Shown in pieces: positions 37,335 through 50,851 of a stretch of 64,000 bases of DNA. Source of the stretch: Phoenix dactylifera (taxonomy: Eukaryota > Streptophyta > Magnoliopsida > Arecales > Arecaceae). The stretch's first letter is position 1. Every line of letters begins with the position of its first letter. Location of the stretch: contig NC_052405.1 of NCBI RefSeq assembly GCF_009389715.1, positions 10,990,694-11,054,693 of the forward strand. The letters run 5' to 3'. The notes under the pieces were generated by a model that saw only the letters and a list, made by a program, of their open reading frames with translations, did no database searches and was not told where the DNA came from. Both the position numbers and the translations under genes were made by a program.

Positions 37335-40300
37335 TCAGTACTGTTATGTTCAATGACAGCTGTCAATCAGATTTTCCTTCAAATTGTAACAAGAGAAATT
37401 TGAGTCTGTCAATGAAATAAGGGATTTGCAGTCTGGCCCTTTATCTGCCAACATTTCTCGTCATGATAAATATTGAGGAAAGCAAATTGAAATAAAAAAC
37501 AGCTCTCTGTCACTCTCTTTGGGTAAAAATTTGCACCGTTTCTTGTTCATTTGACCGTGGAATGATGCAGAGAGTTTTGGGTCTACAAGCTGAGGAAGGT
37601 TCACCTGCCTCAGAAATCTGTCGTTCCCAAGCTGGCCTGCAGGGAAGGTGCCTTTTCATGTCTGTATGCTTGTCTTTTTTCTCAGACTTCTGATCAGATT
37701 TAAGTTGTTTGTCACTTCAAGAATGAGTGCCTATGATTGCAAGCTTAGACTGATGTTTTAAATTCTGCTCCAGCTTCCCCTTCTTCCTTGCCTCGCCTCC
37801 TCTCCCTGTGTAGTATAGGCAAAGGCAAATGAAGTTTACATCAGCCTTGGCTTGGTAGGCTAATCTGTCCATCATTTGCCTGGCCTTTCTTCACTGACAT
37901 TGTCTTGTTGTGGTCTTGTTCAGTTCTTAGTGCTACTGATCTCTTGGCATTCTGACAACAGCATAGAATGTCTCTAGAGGCGCCCTTTGAAGTTGATCAG
38001 GAGCATTCACCTTATATCCAGCAACTCTCTCAAACTTTGAGCATTTGGTCCCTGAGAACCTACTAACTTTGAGTTTCTAGATGGCTTTCTTATGAAGCAA
38101 CCATGTTCGAGGTGGCTCCGGGATATCCGATGGTGGAGCAAGTCAGTACTAGTGTGACCCAATGGTAGAGTAGCCACCATATGAACACTTTTAAGGGAAT
38201 TAGTTCACCATTGGGAGCCCTTTTTTTCGAGAATTGCCAATCTAGCAAGAATTGCTTAGTTTGCAACTTTAGCGCTTAGTTTTTGACTTCTTTTCAGACT
38301 TTTGAGGATAAGCAATCGTTCTTATCCCTTACAGAGGTTTCAAATCCTATAAATACCCTCTATATATCCCGGCTTTTCATTAGTTAATGAGAATTATTTT
38401 TTTGAATACTATCTTGCTCCTCTTTTCTTTATGTGGTGGATTTTGTGCAAGGCCTGGTGGATTCTAAGGATGACTACGAGGCTAATCGTAACATATTTGA
38501 GGTGTGAGCCCTTGTTAAGTAAAAGGTTTTCAGTAGCAAGGCGAAGAAGCTATGTAGTTATTCCTTAATTTTTCAATTTAGTTTCCCCAACCTTTAGTTT
38601 TTTTTTTTTTTTGTTTTTTGCTTTCTAACTTCTAGGTTTAGATCTTATCCTATTTAGAATATTTAATTTCTTGTTTAAAAAAATTATAATTTTGGCTCTG
38701 GAGCTAAAGTCAAGCCTTCCTTGCTAGTGTCAAATTCTCATAAACATTGGTGTTGTTGGTTCTCATAGCTCAGCTTAATTTGGCTGCAGAGATCCCCTTG
38801 ACATACCCTTGATAGATCTTTTTTAGGCGGCAAGCTCAACTCCGCCACCAGAAGTGGAAGGTGCAAATTTCTTAGGTTGAATTTCCATTGATCACATTCA
38901 CAAAATTTTAGTTTCTTTTTCTTTTTGTTGGTTAATGGCATAATTTTAGTTTATTTGGCTGCAAAGTTCTAAGACGCAGAGGCCTGATTTCATAGAGCCA
39001 GGGCAGGTAGGCCTTCGACGATAAACCTAAGCAACTATCGAGCCTTGCAAAGGCTTTCAAACATTTCTCTTTGAATGGCTGAATTTTTAGGTTTTCTGAT
39101 AGAATTGGCCCCATGAATGCATTCAACACTTCATTTATAATTACATGTTTATCTAGGTTTGTACTGGCTTATTCTATGGCTCCACTCCCTAGGCATGTAT
39201 CCTAAAATAGGTATAGAGATATTTAGAATAACTAGAAAGCCAACTTGACATAACCCAATATTCTCAATATGTGTCACAAGGTTCGTGGAGAAGAATGTAA
39301 ATAATCTGCGTTGCTCTCATTATATGTGCACAAATAATTCTTTTACCATGAGCAACTTGTGGATTAATTTGTTGCCAAAGAAGATATAAAATATATAAAT
39401 AAATCTACTTCATTTTATAAATTTATCAGAGCAAAGGTCTTGAGTTCTAATTCTGTCTCCACACTCTTCAACCCTATTATTAAAAAAATTATACATGTGG
39501 GGCTCACCCATTAAAGAAAAGTCCGACTGATATGTGAGAGGAAATGTAAGAAAATATAAAATATATAAATAAATTTACCTTATTCTATAAGCTTAAATTT
39601 TTGGGACAAGTGGCGATTTTAACAAGTTGGTTGATATAGATTTGTTAAATCAGCTATTCTTGGCTTGATGAGCTTTTCATTTGTAATAATAGGCACCCCA
39701 AAACATTTTCCTATAGCTATGGACCCTATGGTTTGGTAATGCCCTTCAAATAATTAAAGACCGAGTTAAAAGAAAAAGGAAAACAAAAGAGCCGCCCTCC
39801 TAGGGGGAAGTGGAACCCTGAGATCATACTCGAAGTCTGTCAAGCTAGCAACTCTCATATGGTTCAAAGTATCGTAAAATATCTTCCTTAAATACGCTTA
39901 TTTGTAGAGCATAAGTAGTAATCGACCATCAGAATTCCCCCACAAAAGCAGTTGCAAAACCAACAGTTCATCTTGGAAATCAGTCTTTTTCTAATCTGCA
40001 GCAGCATCCATTAATGGCCGAATAGCCTTTCTTTTCACTCTTTCACTAGTGCAGGCCATGCATGAACATGGCAAGAAAGCATCATGCAACCTTTATTATA
40101 AGGTTGTGGTGCAAGACCAACCTAGCGTGCTGCCTTCAATAATGTATGTGAGGCAGTCAAGATGTGACAACCATTTCAGTTGGCATGATGTCATGGTCAT
40201 GCTGTGTGCATATAGAAATTTCTATGCAAGATTTGGAGCTGTCATGTCTTATTCTAATAAATATTATATGCTTACAAGTGCACCAAGCTATTGATGAACA

Positions 40301-42758
40301 GCTCCTGTTTGGCTCAACAACAGGCTTGATTGAACTCGTTTGATCAGGAGATGAAACAAACTCGAACTTCAGCTAACCTTGACACATACATGAGTCTTAA
40401 TTCTCTGTACACTTCAAGCAAGCATCTGAAAAGAGAGAGAAAAAAGAAGGAACTTGGGTTTGGCTCGATAACAAGCTTCTAGATCGTTTGTTCAGCTAAA
40501 AAACGAGCCAAGCTTAAACGTTTTTAACAAGCTTGGCTTGACTTGTTCTTGACACTACTTGAAGAGCAATGGTGTTCCATATGCGCGACATGTAGCCCGA
40601 GGAATGGTTCCTTGGATGATGTCTTAGAAGATTGATGGGTTGCATCTGAAGGGCAAGAGCTATCAAGCATTGCAGAAATCTTCAGCAAATTTCTAAGCAT
40701 ATATTTGCCGTATTAATTTTGAGCAGCAACTATCTATTCTTGTTGTATGTGGACATGATCTTTGTAACTTAGGATTAAACTAACGAATCAAGAATGAGAA
40801 AAAGAAATGAAAGCAACATGTTTCATGATTTGGTTGTTGGCCATCGAGTCGCGTGATACAAACTCGTGTAACAATGAGCATGGGACGTCAGAGACAGCTC
40901 AAAATTCTCCTCAAAGTTTGACAGTAAGATTGATAAATGAAACGGGTTTCTAGAACAAAGTATGAAGTCAAGAAGGCAAGATCGCATGCTTAATTAATGA
41001 ACTCTTTCAGTTCTTCGTTTGAAGTGGATTCACACTCTCTTTAACCCCCCCCCCCCCCCCCAAAAAAAAAAAGAACTCTTATCCCACAAACTATATGATA
41101 ACCTCTGAAAAGTTTAGCAGTACTTTTAAATTATGTATGCAAAGAATTTCTAGGGTTAGGTCTTCAAAGTACCTAGGTTAATTTTTTGGGTGTAGACCTA
41201 GGGTTTCATGAGCGTGCTTGGACACTTCCAAAAGATATGCCATGTTACAGCTATTAAGATTCCCATCAAGCTCAAGAAAGCCCATTGGCCACCATGGAAT
41301 AATTCCCAAGGGTTTTGTTCTTTGTTGTGAGAGAATGAGACCCAGATGAAGCAAGTAGTCCAAAATAAATTACTTTTAACTATAGAAAACTCCAAGCGGA
41401 CGTATTCTTTGTTGGCAAAGTAGTTTTATCTTATTGATTCTATTCAACAAGTTAGGTGAGAGCACAGGATCAACTACTCATGCACTTAAAGACTCTTCAC
41501 TCCAGCTGCAGACTACTTATCTTATGACAGGCTAGCAGCAAGGATTAGCTATTTTCCTTATCTAGCTCTGATTTTTTATATATAGACAAAGCATACAGCA
41601 ATAATAACAAGGCGCAAAGCATTTTTCCTCCAATATATCTTGGGTTTCTTCATATTTTGCCAACTTAAACACTAGATATATATCTGTGATGCATCAAATT
41701 GTATGCAGTCATTGTGATAATACTTTCATTCACCTACATCTAAGTTAAATGGACATGTGCTGGGGTGGCAGATCTCCGTGTGAACAGAAATTTTAAAGGA
41801 GACATGCCGTCCTGGCACATAAGAATAAAAAAAGTGATGTTCTACAAATTTCCGATGCAGCAGAAATGTTTCAGAGACTTCACACATCTCATCAAAGCAA
41901 GAAAAGAAACAGCTAGTTTATCTGACATGATAGGCAACAGATAACGTGAAAAATGTTTCGTGAGTTTGAAAAACAAGGTTCTAGTTAGTCCAAGATGCAA
42001 ATCGCAATTATTGTTATGGTTTTTCAATATAAATAACTTACTGTTTATTTTGGACTACATTTAGTTTGGAAAATAATGGTTAGTGTATGAAGTAGGAAAT
42101 AAATATTAGTCCAAGATCTTGAGCTTGAGCTAATATAAAAATCATGAGTTGGGGCCACGGCTCGAAAATCCAATGAGCAAACTCAAAGTTGCTTAATTCA
42201 TAGAAGAATATGAGTCAGTATTTTGATTAAACCATTATTAGAACATTAATTTTTGAGTGGATCCAACTCAGAAACTGTTGTGCCCCCAATCCGAGATCGC
42301 GAGCCATGGATTGCAGCAACCGTCTTCATACTCATAGAAAACTTTCCCCATGAACATGCAAGGCCTCTCATCATGATATCAAAATAGACGAAGAAAATAT
42401 TTTAAATAATAACATTCAAATTCTAATTAAATAGCAAAATTAAAAGTCTTATAAAACCAAAAATATTTCAAAATCTCGCATCAATTCTAAAATAAAATCT
42501 AGTTTAAATAAAAATATCAAAATCTTGTCTCTAATCGTTCTTCCATAATAAATCTCCGAGTCGAGCTAATTCTTTGAATTTGTAAAAATAGTAAGAAATT
42601 GTGTAATGAGTTATATAACCCAATAAGTATTAAACACTTTATCTAGATAAATCAAGCATTAAAATAATGATAATATACTGAAATTAAGCATGCAAAATGT
42701 ATCGATTCAAAGTCAAATCGATATGCTATCAAATTTCAAATCTTCTCTCATAAATCAA
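37335..42758. other. Intergenic, no gene recognised
   Basis: AT-rich sequence after the cysteine synthase 3' UTR. It includes degenerate AGCTTGGCTTGACTTGTT-type repeats (about 40300-40560) and a C run at 41046-41060. The short open frames carry no recognisable domain. Confidence 0.65.
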
Positions 42759-42779
42759 TTAATTATCTTTCAAATCATT

Positions 42780-43690
42780 AAGTTCATCTCGACAGCCATG
42801 AGCTATGACTATATTTATATCCTTTTTTTTTGCTAGACGGGTGATTCCTACAACACGTGTACGGATGCACCCAATAAAATCAGAAAATAAAATATCACGG
42901 AGCTCTTGAGGCAGCTCCTTATCCCCCACCCACAGGCTGCTACTGGCATGGTTGGCCACGTAGGTGGCCACCCAATCTGCAGCCTCGTTGGCTTCTCTAA
43001 ACACATGCTTTACCTGGACAATCCCTCTGTTCCTCATCATCATCCAGATATCGCGAATCAAGGGATGTCAGTAGCAATGACCCTAGGACCCCCTAGATCC
43101 AACTGATGACCATAGCCGATTTATCCTCCAAGATGATTGAACTAGCTGAGAGCACACGCTGAGCGTATCAAAGACCCGCCCAGGCAGCTCTCAGCTCCGC
43201 ACCAGAAACCGTGCAGTCAAATAACTGACAGCCTCCCGTTGCCACGATCCTAGAGTTCGGATCCCTAATGACGAAACCCGCTCCACCCTTTGTGCCTCCA
43301 TTCAGCACCGACCCATCAAAATTGACCTTGAGGAAGCTTGGAGGTGGGGGCTCCCAGGTGAAAAACATCGTACGAGAAGTTGCCGAGGCAGAATGAGAAT
43401 CCCAGATATCCTGAGCTGTCAAAAGTCCTTCTAAGGAGGAAACATGACTAATCTCTGTCACATGCGCCTAGGCACTCTCCGTCACGAGCCTTGGCAACAT
43501 GCTATGCTCGTCGAAGGTTCGAGCATTCCTTACCAGCCCTATCTAGTATGCTATGCAGGTCGCTCTAACCGCCTCTTCGCGTGTCAATGGGTTGCCCGAC
43601 CACCAACGAATGGTCCGTAAGAACTGGTCCCCCTGAGACCAACCCTCCCACAGCAGCCCCGCTACACGCCACACCGCCCTCAATATAGCT
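42780..43690 (-). pseudogene. Decayed LINE 3' fragment: zf-RVT tail and RNase H-like domain
   Basis: Minus strand. One frame reads GLLWEGWSQGDQFLRTIRWW, then LVRNARTF (reverse transcriptase zinc-finger tail), then FLKVNFDGSVLNGGTKGGAG and GAELRAAWAGL, with TAG and TGA codons in frame. After further stops and a frame change it continues with EANEAADWVATYVANH. The FDGS, AEL, LEDKSAMVISWI and EANEAADWVA blocks are the four blocks of the plant LINE RNase H (RVT_3) domain. It is clearly non-functional. No poly-A tail or target duplication was identified. Confidence 0.8.
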
Positions 43691-43714
43691 GGGCCAGAAT
43701 ATGAGCTCATCAAA

Positions 43715-43858
43715 GTGCCAATGTATAACCTCCACTAGCAGGATATCGATATGCCAACGTATAATCTCCACTGGCAGGGTGTCGATATGCCAACATATAA
43801 CCCCTACTGGCAGAGTGTCGGTGAACTAGCGAATAACCCCCACTGGCAAGGTATTGAT
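43715..43858. repeat. Four tandem 36-bp repeats
   Basis: Four consecutive 36 bp units with the consensus core TATAACCTCCACTGGCAG and a GTGTCGAT-like end, at 43715, 43751, 43787 and 43823. Adjacent to the upstream edge of the LINE fragment. Confidence 0.85.
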
Positions 43859-45508
43859 ATATAGTCTGGCTGCGAGTCCAAATCTGTTTCGAAACAAAAA
43901 TTCATTTTTTCATATTTAGTATTCTAAATCGTAAGATACATAAAATCATATGATATCAAAATCAATATAACATAATCCATATCGAAATCAATACGTTCAA
44001 TTAAGAATCATACAATATTCTAAAAAGAGACATATATAACAATAAAATACTATGCATCAAGTTCATAAAAAAAATAATTTCATTAAGAAAATATCTATAA
44101 TTTACTGATAGATTTAGAAAAAAAAATTACTTTACTTATCTTGCGAGCGAATCCAAAGTATTAGTCCAATTAGTTCCAAAAATTCTTCTAAGATCCTGGT
44201 ATTTAAAAATTATTAGAATTTTTCATGATCATTTCAAAAAAATAAAAATTCTAATTCTAATACTTTCATAGGGTTGACCAAGCAGGAATGTCCAACATTC
44301 TGGTTGATCAAATCAAGGCAAAACTCATCTAATTATGTTTGAACTAGATACAGATAGTTTAATAGAGATTGGAGGTGACCAAATCTAATAGTGTTTGGCA
44401 AAGACTAAGGTGGGGGCCATCATGCTACCCGACGACTCTCAATTCGGACCCTTCACCTAAGTCGATCCAGAATTTACTAAGAGTTGTACTTATAGGGTCC
44501 AATCAATTCTAGAAAGAGAAAGTTCATGTAGAGAGAGAAGAGAGGAGAGAGAAAGTCTAGATAGAGAGAGAGAAAGGAACAAAAAAGAGAAAGGAAAGAG
44601 AAAGAGAGAGGAGAGCGAGAGACTCTTCTTTTTTTCCAAAATAAGAGAGAGTTTGTCTCTCCTTTTTTTCTTTGGTCAAAGGGGGTGGCAGCCTATGGTG
44701 GCTCAGCCCTGGGTGATAGTGGCTACGACGGCTCTCAGCCACAGTCATCGCTGGCAATGGTGGCTGGCAGTGGCAAAACTCAGAAAAAAAAGGGGCCGAA
44801 GCAAGACACGCTGTTTCAGATGTTTTTCCGGCAAACTGCCGGCCCAAATCTCATCTAAAATAGCAAGAGAGAGAGAGAAAGAAAGAAGAAGAAGACCTAC
44901 CTCAGTCCGGTGAGGTGGTCCGGCAGCTCCTTTCGGCAACAAATTGAGGAAAAAGCTTGGAAGAGGAGCTTGGGATTGGTGGCTCGATCTCGGATGAACT
45001 CGAAAGAGGAGGAAGGAGACCTTTAAATAAACAATCCAAGCCTTATCTGGCCGATCTTTGGGTGGCGATGGGACTCCGATCACTATCGCGATTGGGGAGG
45101 AAGAAAACTCCCAGTCGAATTCTTCCTTCTTATCTGTCCGCACTTGCATCGCACATGAAGCCCAAGGCTAAAATATGGCTGGGCTAGTTAAGTGGACCGG
45201 GCCCAGGCCACTGGTTTCACAAAAACTAGGTAATCTAACCCCCAAACTCGTCTCACTTTTGAGATAGACCACCAGCGCAATTAAATCAATCAAATTTTCA
45301 GCATCCACCCATGGAAAGTGCATCACATTTATATCATCTGTATTAGTGTTTATATTTATAACAGAAAATAAAGGTTTGTTTATCTTCCTATACTATTGAT
45401 TTTATATTTGCATTCTTTGTATTGCAATTGAATTATTAATTTTTTTTCATTGACCCGTCGTTTAAGCTACATTCGATCCCCTTGAATTATTGGAATCCAA
45501 AATGGGTC

Positions 45509-45960
45509 AAGTTGCTAGATTCTAAACATTGGATCAGGCTGACGTTGTGGTTTGCCTTGGACTCGTTCTCACCTTTTTTTTTTCAACACACTTAATTCCG
45601 TTTTTCATTTGACAAAGTTGACGGAGCCATCGGATGGCTGCGAACGGGTTGACCAATAAATTCATGACGGTCCATATAGTTGGACCATTTCATGTCATCA
45701 TACCCTATAAAATAAGGCTAGCTATGGACTGGAGAAAGAAACCAAGTTGCTAGATTTGAAACATTGGATCTGGCTGACCTTGTAGTTTGCCTTGGACTAG
45801 TTTGGCTGCCAAGTTCTCACCTTCTTTTCAACACACTTCCATTTTTCGTTTGACAAAGTTGACGGAGCCATCGGATGGTTTCATGATGGTCCTTATAGTT
45901 GGATCATTTCATGTGATCATACCCTATAAAATAAGGCTAGCTATGGAGAAAGAAACATGC
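45509..45960. repeat. Tandem duplication (offset 235 bp) carrying a TATA box in each copy
   Basis: Copy 1 is about 45509-45743, copy 2 about 45744-45960. Both contain AAGTTGCTAGAT, TTTGCCTTGGACT, AAAGTTGACGGAGCCATCGG, CCCTATAAAATAAGGCTAGC and GGAGAAAGAAAC. CTATAAAATA occurs at 45705 and 45924, and a third CCTATAAAATA near 46029. No open frame follows that I recognise. Confidence 0.88.
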
Positions 45961-47056
45961 ATGTGGGCGGAGGAACCATTTTGATGGTAAAATATGGTTA
46001 TTGATGTACAAGTTGAACCATGGGTGCCCTATAAAATATAGTGTCCAGGGCAATGGACCACCCTATCAACTTTACCTTAGAAAAAAAAAAAGGGAAAAAA
46101 CCCTAACCTCTCAAAGCTTAGAAAGACAATAGTAAAAAGAAATAAAAATATGTCTAGCCTGTAGAATATCTTGGAAGGACTTTTCTCACGTCCATGTGAG
46201 ACTGTTTATTTATACATTTATATATACATACATATAATGGAGGTGATTTCAACATCAATAGGCTGAATAGACAAAAGACTTTATTCATCTTGAGAAGGTA
46301 GTGCAGCCTACTCTTAGTGCTCTTTTAATTTGCTCTCATGGGTCCCTTCTCCGGAGAACTTAGGAGAGATATTTAGGTCCCTCCGTGTTTGACTCTCATT
46401 TTAGCCTCATTAAGGGGACATGGCAAACTTTCATTTGTGGAAGCCGGGTTTCAACTTTTAATTTGAGTACTAATCCACCATTTATAAAAAATTTTGGTCG
46501 GGAGATGTTCATGTATCTCTGTAAAATGACGTGGTAGTTTTATTTTTGAGAAAGATGATATGGTATATTTAAATGAACAGTCACCAACTTGTTCTGTGGA
46601 TAAAAGTCATGAGCAATGCTTCAACAACAGATAAATCTTTTATTATTAAAGAAAGAAAAACAAAGAAATTTCATCTCATAATAGTTCATACACATCGATG
46701 TGCCATGACATTTTAAAGAGGGAGTGGTGTGAGATATCTAATTAATGCTTGTATTATTAGTTATATTTTTAATATATTTTAGATGACATGGATCATGGTA
46801 ATAATAAATTGCTAACGTAAATCATCAAATATGCATGGGAGCTATCGGAGTATCTAGTCATTTTTTATATATACATGTCTTAAGCCGACATGCACGCGTC
46901 ATACGATTATTTTGTGATAAACTATTGAGACATGCTTTGGCCAAAGTTCACGGCCGGCCGGGACTACGTTGTATAATACCATGAAACCCAACTTTGACAC
47001 GAAATGGTGCTCCACCTTCCTCTTTATTTTAGCCTCCAGCGCACTATTCCTCTCCC

Positions 47057-47063
47057 TATTTAT
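47057..47063 (+). promoter_or_regulatory. TATA box of the reductase gene
   Basis: TATTTAT about 70 bp upstream of the ATG at 47134, in a CT-rich context. Spacing fits a short 5' UTR of about 40-50 nt. Confidence 0.5.
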
Positions 47064-47133
47064 GCGTTGCTCTCTTTTCATCCCTTCTCCAACTCTTCTC
47101 ACCCATCTCGATCTACAATATTCTGCAACTGCA

Positions 47134-50100
47134 ATGCTGGCAATGGATTACAAGCTTTCCATGCCTTCATCCTCGCCTACCAAGTAAGCAATGAGACTCA
47201 CTTCTCATGAGTTCTGTCATTAGCTAAGGTGATGAGAATCTCTAGATGATACACTTTGGTGACCATTCTTCTTTCAAATGTTATGCAGGTGGTGGTCGAA
47301 GGAAACGGTGGCGGTCGTCACCGGAGCGAACAAAGGGATCGGGTTTGCACTCGTCGAAAGGCTCGCCGAGCTTGGGCTTACAGTAGTCCTCACTTCAAGA
47401 GATGTTACTAGAGGGAAGGCAGCCATTGAGTCCCTCAGAGCTCAAGGACTTGATATTGAGTTCTGCCAGTTAGATGTGGGCGACTCTTCGTCAATCATGG
47501 CCTTCGCATCTTGGCTGCAGCGAAGATTCGGAGGACTGGACATTCTTGTGAGTAGCTTGAAGCCTTTTCTTTCTTCTTTCGCATGATGATATTTTATGGA
47601 TTCCTTCGTTATAATCTTATAGTAGTTTCACTGCGTAATAATATGGTGACTCCTTAATAATTAGTTTGGAGATAATATGCTCTCTCCTATGTATATTTCC
47701 ATAGGCCTTCTTACATCGACTGTACCTGATGGATGGAAAACTTACCTTTTCAGTACTGAATAGAGATTGATTCCTATGGAAAAGAAAGGTTCAGGACAGT
47801 CCAATATATGTTTTCTTGATCTAGCTATGACCAGCATATAATGGTGTAGGTTACATGTGACATGGACAACTATAGATGGTGCTACAGTAGTTATAATAGC
47901 TGCTAACTAGGCATGTGTGACACCCATTATCAACATGTGTCCATTGGATCTCTCCTAAATGAGTTAATTTCATGGATGATAATAGCGTAATGTCAATTTG
48001 AAAATACAGAGATCCTTCAAATCACTTATGAGACTGTTCAGCTTGTTAAATAGTTTAACAAGTTTACTTGCAGACTACCACCTTTTGTAAAAGCTTTTTA
48101 CTTTTTTATTATATTTTTTTCATTGGGAATTTTTTATAAATAGTTTCTGTAAACTTCATTTTTCTAATAAAGGCCAGGTGGCTTTACCTTCCTCTTTTTA
48201 AAAAGAAAAAAATAATGTCAATTTGAATCCTCTCCCTGTATGGATCATTTCTGTCGAGAAAAAGAAAGTCTCATTTGCATTTTATTAAATCTATCAAAAT
48301 CAGCAAATCCTTTATAAATAGTTTCTGTAAAGTCTATTTTTCTAATAACAGCCGGGTGGCTTTGCCTCCCCCTTCATCAAAAAAAAAAAAAAAAAAACTA
48401 TCGAAATCTACCATGTATCCAAGCCGTATAGAACTTCTAAAATTGAGTTATGAATGATTGCACGATGCTGCTACCTTCATCGCATCTAAACATCACCCTA
48501 GGAAGTTGATCTGTTTCTATTGGAATTGGAGGAAATTAGCTCCCAGTTGCATAATAGATCTAGGGTTGCTGACAAAATATCATCTATCAAGGAGTCAATG
48601 ATTGACCTTTTAAGGTCAACCTAACAGCAGATTGGAATGGTAGAGGAAATTTCTCTAGTCAAGCACCATAAGCAACACTGAAGTAATCCTTGACACACTC
48701 TTAGCAAAGCTGAAATGGCCCTCAACAAAAGGTATTCTGAAGCCAGTGTTTCAAATTTTAAATTGACACCTGGTCACTCGTCAACAGCCACAATATCTAG
48801 GATTTTGTAATGGCTATGAACCAACACCAAATCTTCATGGATGCGTCCATACTCCACCTACTATATTTATAGCTTGCATTATTTAGTCTGATCCAAACCA
48901 TTCCAGCTATTTTTTTATTTTATTATTGCACGAATTTAGCACGGGAAGTTGGAGTCATTGTAGTTGGTATCTTCCAAAGGCTTGATTCTGTTTTGTAGTA
49001 CATGCTTTTACTATTCTTTTCCCTTGTTATTTTGGCATAAGAAACTAGCTCATTACTGGAGTAGCATGTGATATGGTCGGTTCTCTGCAAGTCTAGTAGT
49101 TTGAGCTTTCCATTAATCTATTAGTAGAGACATTTTTTTTTCATGTTGTAATGGAAATTAATGAATTCTAGATTTCATACTACTCCTTTACTTCAAATTA
49201 ACAAATGCCATGCTATTTCTTTGATTTGCAGGTTAACAATGCTGGTGTCTCCTTCAATGAGATCGATAGCAACTCAGTTGAACATGCTGAAACCGTGATT
49301 CGAACCAACTTCTATGGACCCAAGCTACTGATCGAAGCACTCCTGCCGATGTTTCGACGGTCTCCTGCCACAAGCCGGATACTGAACATTAGCTCGCAGC
49401 TTGGCCTTCTAAATGTAAGTCAAGGATGAATTTTTTCATGCTTCTGAACTAGTTAGGTACAACATAAATAAAAGGTATAAATATATGATGTTAAAAAAAA
49501 AAGATGGATATGTAGGATCGATGCATTTGTTTCAAACTATTAATATACGTTATGATCATGTTCTTGGAGTTGGATGCAAACCAAGCTGGATGTCTGTCAC
49601 ATAAATCTACAAGCTTCTATGTTAATGTCTCATAACATTCGTTTCTTTTTCCTTGTTGATGATAAGGCACTACAGAAAAAATAGCTTTCCCTACTATGAT
49701 TTGCCGACGATAGAAATATGCATGTTTAATCTATCTTGTGTCGCAACATTATTTAATCATCGGCAATTTAGTCACCGCGCCAAAATATGCATGTTTAATC
49801 TATCTTGTGTCGCAACATTATTTCTGCTGACACATGCAGTGACAGCCAACCGATTCTACACCCAAGAAAAATATGCTAAGTATGATATAACAAGCATACA
49901 CTATCTATTAGAGGGAGCCAATAAATCTCACACAATAACCTCTAGCATAATATTTACATTTTTTCTTTTTTTTTCCTCACCACTCATCTTCAGTGGCTGA
50001 ATCAATTTGTTTTTTTGTGAATACCTTACACTAAAATACTGGCATGGTATACTTCTCCAATTTAATAAATACTCTGCTATTACATAGCCCCATTGTGTGA

Positions 50101-50851
50101 TACTAAATTACATAAATTTTCATAACTTTAGCTTGAGGCACTACTCCTGCTTCTCTCACTTCTGATGCTTTTAAGTGTCGTAATATACCGGCGCTAGCGT
50201 CAATAAATTTTGGCACGGTTATAAAATTACCAATGTTTCTTTCTAGTGTCGGCACATCACACTCAGGAAAAATCTATTTTTTCTGTAATGAAAGCTTGTT
50301 GTGGTGCAGACTGAAATTATTTTAGTTCTAGCACCTGCACATCCAGCTCATGTGCCAGAACTACCAAATCCTGAGCCCACAGTGTTTGTCTAAGACATAT
50401 CAGACATGATTGCTCCGGCATAACTGACATGAAATATGAATTATTTTGCTTGCAGAAGGTGAGCAACTCTGCCTTAAAGGAGCTACTTCGAGACGAGGAC
50501 AAGTTATCCGAAGAGAAGATTGAGTACATGGTGTCACAATTTCTGGACCACGTAAAGAAAGGAACATGGCAAGAGCATGGCTGGCCAAAGGTGTGGACCG
50601 ACTATGCTGTCTCTAAGCTTGCACTGAATGCCTACTCCAGGTTGTTAGCTACGAAACAAGAGGGTCATGGCTTGAGTGTGAATTGCTTCTGCCCGGGTTT
50701 CACGAGAACTGCGATGACTCGTGGCCGGGGAAGCCGGACGCCAGAGGAGGCGGCCGAGGTTGCAGCCAGGCTAGCTTTGCTCCCTCCTAGTGAGTTGCCA
50801 ACCGGAAAGTTCTTCAAATGGTGCACACCAACCTTGTACTCAAAGTTATAG
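47134..50851 (+). CDS. Short-chain dehydrogenase/reductase, neomenthol dehydrogenase / salutaridine reductase class, complete
   Basis: Exons 47134-47183, 47289-47547, 49232-49414 and 50456-50851 join in phase to 295 residues. The classical SDR elements are present: the NADP-binding loop TGANKGIG after VAVV, LDVGDSSS, VNNAGVSFNEI, the catalytic serine region ILNISSQLGLLN, and the catalytic YAVSK (YxxxK) in WTDYAVSKLALNAYSRLL. NCFCPGFTRTAMT and the end PTGKFFKWCTPTLYSKL complete it. The insert between NNAG and YxxxK (the long loop from exon 4) is typical of the monomeric plant carbonyl reductases grouped with neomenthol dehydrogenase and salutaridine reductase; the substrate cannot be inferred. 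The start used is the first ATG (MLAMDYKLS); a second ATG three codons on is equally possible. The gene looks intact. Confidence 0.94.
47548..49231 (+). other. Intron 2 of the reductase gene
   Basis: 1.7 kb with two diverged direct copies of a block at about 48128-48205 and 48305-48395 (TATAAATAGTTTCTGTAAA, then GGTGGCTTTGCC, the second ending in an A run). Both could be 3' ends of a SINE-like element. No exon is seen. Confidence 0.6.
49415..50455 (+). other. Intron 3 of the reductase gene
   Basis: 1.0 kb, AT-rich. A short duplication of ATATGCATGTTTAATCTATC lies at about 49717 and 49786, with TTGTGTCGCAACATTATTT following in both copies. Confidence 0.65.

Larger units (their letters stand above)
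43859..47133. other. Intergenic with GA-rich tracts and a duplicated TATA-bearing block
   Basis: Holds polypurine tracts (GAGAGA, 44523-44650 and 44860-44900), several short open frames without domains, a tandem duplication at 45509-45960 and the promoter of the reductase gene. Confidence 0.6.

Noticed and set aside
44557-45187. Overlapping open frames on both strands in the GA-rich region
   Set aside because: Polypurine tracts keep frames open. No recognisable domain and no splice-consistent structure.
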